A stretch of 64,000 nt of DNA from Cryptomeria japonica (lineage: Eukaryota; Streptophyta; Pinopsida; Cupressales; Cupressaceae): the NCBI RefSeq assembly GCF_030272615.1, contig NC_081405.1:649365420-649429419 (forward strand), written 5' to 3'. Numbering within the stretch: position 1 is the stretch's first letter; each line of letters starts with the position of its first letter. The notes under the pieces were generated by a model, which saw only the letters and a list, made by a program, of their open reading frames with translations, did no database searches and was not told the DNA's origin. Below, one piece after another: positions 60,401 through 64,000 of this stretch. Both the position numbers and the translations under genes were made by a program.

Positions 60401-61611
60401 ATATGCTTCTCTTCACCTTGCTTAGTTCTTATGTTAATTGACCCTTTGCCCATGACTGAAACTCGTTGATCATTTCCCAATTTTACTTCTGATTTTACTG
60501 AGTCATCCATTGTTGCAAACATCTCCTTATTACAACTCATATGATTACTACAACCGCTATCTAGGAACCATACTTCATTGGAACTCTCTTGTGCTACATT
60601 GCATGTTATCAATATGGTGTCTTGCTCACTAATGTGTGTCTGGTTTTCATTTGTAAAGTGTGCCTTTTGCTTGTTCATATCATATTGTTTTTTTCTACAT
60701 TCGGATGCAAAATGCCCAAATTTATTGCAATAATAACATTGGATGTTTGATTTATCATACCTTTCTCCTTGATGATGGCTATGAGAATGACTGCTCCCCC
60801 TTCCTCTTGTTGGTGTAGAGTGGGCATGTGGGCTCGATGCTGGTCTTCTACTTTCAAATTGTGTATTTTCTCTTCCTCCCCTTGGTGTAAAATGTCCTCT
60901 ACCTCTGCTGTGATTTGATCTCCCTCTTGTTTTGCCAAAAGAAAGTTGAGTCTTGAATGCATTTTCCAATGATGATGACCCTGATCGATTTATTCTTTGC
61001 TCATGCACTAAGAGTGACCCCATTAATTCATCTACTGATAGTTGAGAAAGATCTTTGGCCTCTTGAATGGCTATTACAACTGCATCAAACTTGCCAGGCA
61101 GACTTCTAAGTATTTTCTCTACAATCTTTTGATCTTCAATAGTGTCTCCATAGGACCTTAGCTGATTTACTATTGACATTGCATGAGTGAAAAATGAATC
61201 TATTGAATCTGAGTCCTTCATTTGTAGATTTTCAAAATCTCTTCTAAGTATTTGTAATTTTGCCATTATTACCTTGCCTGTGCCTTGGTATGCTGTTTGC
61301 AAACTGTCCCATGCTTGCTTTGATCTTGTGGCAGCTGCAACCTTTGGAAAGATTGATTCCTCCATTGCTTGTTGAATGAAAAACAGTGCCTTTGCATCTT
61401 TCTTCTTGTTTTCCTCTAGCAAGTCTTTCTCAACTTGTGTAAGTGCTTGATATGCTTGTTGATTTGCTGGTTCAGGGAACCCATTTTCAACAAAGTTCCA
61501 AATGCCCTGGGAGCAGAATAAAGTTTTCATTTTAATACTCCAATAGTCATAATTTTTGCCATTAAAAATTGGAATCTGTGGTTGTGAAATACTTCCACTT
61601 GTTCCTGCCAT
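57331..61611 (-). CDS. Copia-3 gag-pol polyprotein, 1426 residues, intact
   Basis: Uninterrupted from MAGTSGSISQPQ to a stop inside the 3' LTR; the last 36 residues or so are LTR-encoded. Approximate residues: gag 1-285 with PIFNGKNYDYW and an Arg/Gly/Ser-rich tail; zinc knuckle CYYCNKFGHFASEC near 290; protease FLDSGCSNHM near 349. Integrase zinc site (WLWHLRLGHLN, CESCILAKQH) is at 490-527, and the D,D,E core (HSDLCGP, LRTDQGGEY, NGVAERKNRT) at 560-657. Reverse transcriptase has MDIKSAFLNGILEEEVYV, LKKALYGLKQAPRAWY and CLYVDDL near 1087. RNase H has YTDSDWGGS near 1243 and SSAEAEY near 1284. Length and order are normal for Ty1/copia. All catalytic motifs are present, so the copy may be active. 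It resembles copia-2 throughout and belongs to a related lineage. Confidence 0.97.
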   Translation of the reverse strand: MAGTSGSISQPQIPIFNGKNYDYWSIKMKTLFCSQGIWNFVENGFPEPANQQAYQALTQVEKDLLEENKKKDAKALFFIQQAMEESIFPKVAAATRSKQAWDSLQTAYQGTGKVIMAKLQILRRDFENLQMKDSDSIDSFFTHAMSIVNQLRSYGDTIEDQKIVEKILRSLPGKFDAVVIAIQEAKDLSQLSVDELMGSLLVHEQRINRSGSSSLENAFKTQLSFGKTRGRSNHSRGRGHFTPRGGRENTQFESRRPASSPHAHSTPTRGRGSSHSHSHHQGERYDKSNIQCYYCNKFGHFASECRKKQYDMNKQKAHFTNENQTHISEQDTILITCNVAQESSNEVWFLDSGCSNHMSCNKEMFATMDDSVKSEVKLGNDQRVSVMGKGSINIRTKQGEEKHISDVYYVPGLQHNLISIGQLVQKGYRIYFENGECVILDKKPSNRLIAKVEMTKNRMFPLRIQSELFVEPQGLQKVAELAFKPSYKNETWLWHLRLGHLNFKGLQLLYKKKMVYGLPPIEPLKTTCESCILAKQHRKQFPVGESYRAKHPLEIVHSDLCGPMQTPSISGKLYFLTFIDDFSRKVWVYFLKYKSDVFAVFKEFKAKVEKESGYYIKTLRTDQGGEYISIDFQNFCKENGINKQFTARYTPQQNGVAERKNRTIMEMARSMIKEKHLPNEYWAEAVACSIYILNRCPTKAVINKTPEEAWSKRKHNISHLRVFGCVAYSLIPQELRKKLDDRGEKCIFVGYSEQSKAYKLYNPMTKKLIISRDVEFVEDEAWDGSIDKTTTTPASVPQENEENETQVEYPTIQANVPTTPSRAPSTPNAITPASSNSNESSNPTLASLRSRSINTSKKTRSLREIYDDIQEAENDDICTNFAFLIQVDPIYFEDAVKDDKWIVAMDEEIQSIEKNQTWDLVELPKDKDVIGVKWVYKTKYNVDGKVEKHKARLVAKGFAQQLGIDYNETFAPVARLDTIRMVLSVAAQNKWKVFQMDIKSAFLNGILEEEVYVNQPPGYEILGQEHKVYKLKKALYGLKQAPRAWYSRIDSYFVNNGFGKCDNEPTLYVKENDKKEILIVCLYVDDLIFTGNMSIDSFKAAMKKEFDMTDLGLMRYFLGMEVSQTDQGIFICQSKYANDLMKRFKMTNVNPAPTPVALGLKLSKDDKSPSVDATLFKRLVGSLMYLTATRPDIMYGVSLISRFMDKPKESHWKTGKRILRYIAGTKSFGILYTTSDDYKLIGYTDSDWGGSMDDRKSTSGYIFHLGSGAISWASKKQPIVTLSSAEAEYVAATSTACQVVWMRRVLSDLGHQQEEPTKIYCDNNSTIALSKNHVFHKRSKHIDTRYHFIRELVNNGDIYLQFCRSNEQLADIFTKPLAKNVFEHLREGIGIVDSNNLPCLSNLTTPTTVFTSPSRILFYSVLCLCI

Positions 61612-61756
61612 AATTTTTCAGAATAAAACTTTGCCTCTGCCTTTTTTGTTTTTCTTTGTCTTCTTGCTATAGCACAAAAGATTTTTCAGCAGTCACCTAC
61701 TCCAGTTCAGGCTTCTGCACTCTTCAACAATCCACAAACCTTGCTCTGATTTCCGT

Positions 61757-61768
61757 GCTCTGATACCA
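61757..61768 (-). other. Primer binding site of copia-3
   Basis: The plus strand reads GCTCTGATACCA, complement of the initiator-Met tRNA primer site, three bases from the 5' LTR. Confidence 0.92.
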
Positions 61769-61771
61769 CTT

Positions 61772-62215
61772 TGTTGGGGAGAAAGAACACAAGACAACAA
61801 AATGCCAGAGATATAATAACAGATAATCAATTTATATTATTACCAAAACAGATTTTAAAACAGTTTAGAAATTGCCTTCAGAAAACATAGCTGCCAGTCA
61901 CTATTTTTGCATTATACAGAGTTTCTCATGCCTTAATATTAAACAGAGCTGCCAGTGCTCTTTTGACATTACAAAAAACATTCATCATAAAACAGAGTAT
62001 TACTGTTTCTGCTCACTCTTAAAACAGAGCCTTGTTCACAGCAGTAAAAGACCTTTCTAGAATGCACGCCTTAATGTCGAACCATCTAGATGCATAAGCA
62101 AAGGACAGAGTAGAAGAGGATACGAGAAGGAGAAGTAAATACGGTGGTTGGAGTAGTTAAGTTAGAGAGGCAGGGGAGATTATTGGAGTCCAGCTGGAGT
62201 CCACGTACGCCAACA
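61772..62215 (-). repeat. 5' LTR of copia-3
   Basis: 444 bp. On the minus strand it begins TGTTGGCGTACGTGGACTCC and then AGCTGGACTCC, so the motif TGGACTCC occurs twice in the extra 21 bp region. Confidence 0.93.
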
Positions 62216-62220
62216 CTTAC

Positions 62221-63587
62221 TACAAAATATCCATATACCTTAGTACAGTCCATCAATACACTCCATCTACTTCTTTAATGTCAAATATGATGAACTCTCG
62301 TTCTTCAATTGTGTAATTAATACTCTCGCTTTTCTTTCAATATTTGTCCTTGCATAATATTTTTCACCATGAAAAATCTTTCATCAAAATGTGAATGTTC
62401 TACAAAATCATTTTGGCTATCAGGTACTAGCTTTAGGTTAAAACATCTTCTGTTAAGAGTCAAGAATTAAATGGTAACCATTATGTCAAATTGGTGGGAA
62501 GACCGATCTTAGCCAAGACCCCAACGATGTTAGAGCCTTGCACTCACCAAAACTTCATTTGTAGTGGGCTCATTAAGAATCTTTATGAAACAAATTTTTG
62601 ATTGTCAACTAATTAATAAATACCATCCATTTATACAATCATGTAGCACATCATTCAAGCTGATTTAAGCAACTATAATCAGTTAAACTCATAAAAGCTC
62701 TACTTATTATTCGTCATCAGAATAAGATAATTAGAATGAAATGAATATTACATTTATGAATGCTAATAATTTTTTAACGATAATAAGTGGAGGTCCAAAT
62801 TTTATGTTGATTCTCTTCATATTAATATTTATTTCAAGGATTATGATGTTTAGAGTTGTTTCTAAATGTGAAAATAAATTTAATTTGAAAAAAATATATC
62901 ATAGCTTAGGTATATATTTTACTGATCTTATAAAATTTATTCAATTTTTTCTGTTTAAGGTACATAATCTTTTTGAAAATGTTAATAACATTTTAAAATA
63001 AAACTTATTAAATGTGGTCATATGACCATCAAAAATAAGCTTTTAGTTGTGATTAGTTTTTGCTGTTTTTGACTATAAGGGTAAAGCAAGTTTTGAAGGG
63101 ACTGAAACTCTTTACAAAAAAAAAATGTAGTGCAAAATAAGCTATACCAAACAACAACTATTAGATACATACAAACAAACAAATTCCAAAATCAAAGCAA
63201 TGTAATATTTGTGAATGAATCTAATTCAAAAATTAAGCAATAGAACATCATAATTTGACACACTACAAAAAAAGTCTTCTACTTATCAATCAATATTTAC
63301 TTGAAATACTTAACTTTTAATTAAAACTTATTTCATTCATTAAAGTAAGATATTTTTTAGCTACAATACAAATTATTCTAAGTTAGAATTAGAAATAGAA
63401 TTATACAAAGTATGTTAATTTTATAATTATGTAATTTTAAGGTTACACCATACATAAACTTCTAGCTTATTAATTATAACTCTATTCTTAATTAATATTT
63501 TGTTTAATTCATAATTAGTTTAAATCTTAAATAAATAATTAATTTTAATCTCAAATTTATATAATAATTAATAATTATAATTATAAT
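62221..63587. other. AT-rich region without recognised genes
   Basis: Very A/T-rich, especially 63280-63590. An 86-codon plus ORF at 62741-63001 is rich in Ile, Phe and Asn, as expected by chance at this composition, and has no recognised domain. Confidence 0.6.
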
Positions 63588-63870
63588 TCTGCATTAAATT
63601 TAATTTTTTTATTGCTCCAATCTGCCTTAAACTCTAATATGTCTAACATGACAAAACATTAGAATGAGTGTAATCCAAAAGAACATTATATCATGATAAT
63701 CCAACGAAATAAATGAAGATTAGAAATTGCCAACATGACAAAACATGAATGTAATCCAAAAGAACATTGCATATCACAATAATCCAATGAAATGTTTGTA
63801 TTGATTTCTATATGAATGAAGATTTGAAATAGCCAGTGATCGTAATGAAATGTTTGTATTAATTTATTAG
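63588..63870 (+). repeat. Gypsy LTR fragment (copy 4)
   Basis: Matches 12000-12140 plus 17163-17300 and 44510-44830 (CTGCCTTAAACTCTAATATG, GAACATTGCATATCACAATA). At 63730 it carries the uninterrupted sequence across the copia-1 insertion point. Confidence 0.7.
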
Positions 63871-64000
63871 TTAATGGTTCCACTGGGAAACATCCCACTA
63901 CTTTTGAGGTTAACCAGGCTATGAGGGATGTTGGGAAGTGAGAGAATCTCTAGGGTTATTTACAAGCAAAGATAAGATAGGAGCTATGTGGATGATCTGC
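63871..64000. other. Right edge, unassigned
   Basis: 130 bp of more balanced composition. A plus-strand frame reads TGKHPTTFEVNQAMRDVGK before a stop; not recognised. Confidence 0.4.

Larger units (their letters stand above)
57017..62215 (-). mobile_element. Copia-3: intact, very young Ty1/copia retrotransposon
   Basis: 5199 bp between target duplications CTTAC (57012-57016 and 62216-62220). LTRs 57017-57439 and 61772-62215 appear identical apart from one 21-bp indel at the U3 start. The primer-site complement GCTCTGATACCA is at 61757-61768. It encodes one uninterrupted polyprotein. It lies a few hundred bases upstream of the intact methyltransferase gene, in the same orientation, and could affect that gene's expression. 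Confidence 0.97.

Noticed and set aside
62741-63001. 86-codon ORF, possibly a membrane protein
   Set aside because: Composition is as expected from random AT-rich DNA; there are no neighbours, homologous domain or splice signals.

Overview
This window is repeat-dominated nuclear DNA of a land plant with a large, transposon-rich genome. A gymnosperm-like genome would fit, but the lineage cannot be fixed from this sequence. The evidence is three Ty1/copia elements with plant-type initiator-Met tRNA primer sites, Ty3/gypsy chromovirus relics, long satellites and microsatellites, and a spliced plant methyltransferase-like gene. No prokaryotic features, rRNA genes, tRNA genes or CRISPR arrays were seen.

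Layout: (1) 1-9275, a minus-strand non-autonomous LTR element of the LARD type (LTR about 4.7 kb, internal region about 3.7 kb, no long ORF). (2) 9276-11164, unassigned AT-rich DNA. (3) 11.2-36.4 kb, an old gypsy copy cut down to its LTRs and the pol 3' end. Two later insertions split its left LTR: copia-1 (12144-17162, decayed) and a 16.7-kb terminal-inverted-repeat transposon (17768-34485). (4) 36.4-41.1 kb, remains of a diverged relative of that transposon, with a decayed gene and CA/TG microsatellites. (5) 41.1-45.3 kb, more gypsy relics and a full gypsy LTR. (6) 45.3-56.9 kb, two minus-strand BMT5-like (DUF2431) methyltransferase paralogues. One is a pseudogene with copia-2 inserted just after its start codon; the other is intact across the domain. 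(7) 57017-62215, copia-3, intact and very young. (8) 62.2-64 kb, AT-rich DNA with a further gypsy LTR piece.

The most notable object is the 16.7-kb transposon. It has short inverted termini, a 4-bp CTAA target duplication and a matching empty site in the same window at 45176-45179. It carries a multi-exon gene of unknown family (+), an array of a 359-bp satellite, a decayed transposase-like gene (-) with VVDFAEN, WSD...GQFKN and HGKG..DGAGA motifs, and a 5-kb array of about 15 units. Each unit of that array is a long hairpin. The array lies between (GA)n and (CT)n tracts and inverted arms rich in CGGATATC palindromes.

Order of events inferred from nesting and LTR divergence: gypsy copies first; then copia-1 and the TIR transposon into one gypsy LTR (their relative order is not resolved); then the LARD and copia-2; copia-3 last.
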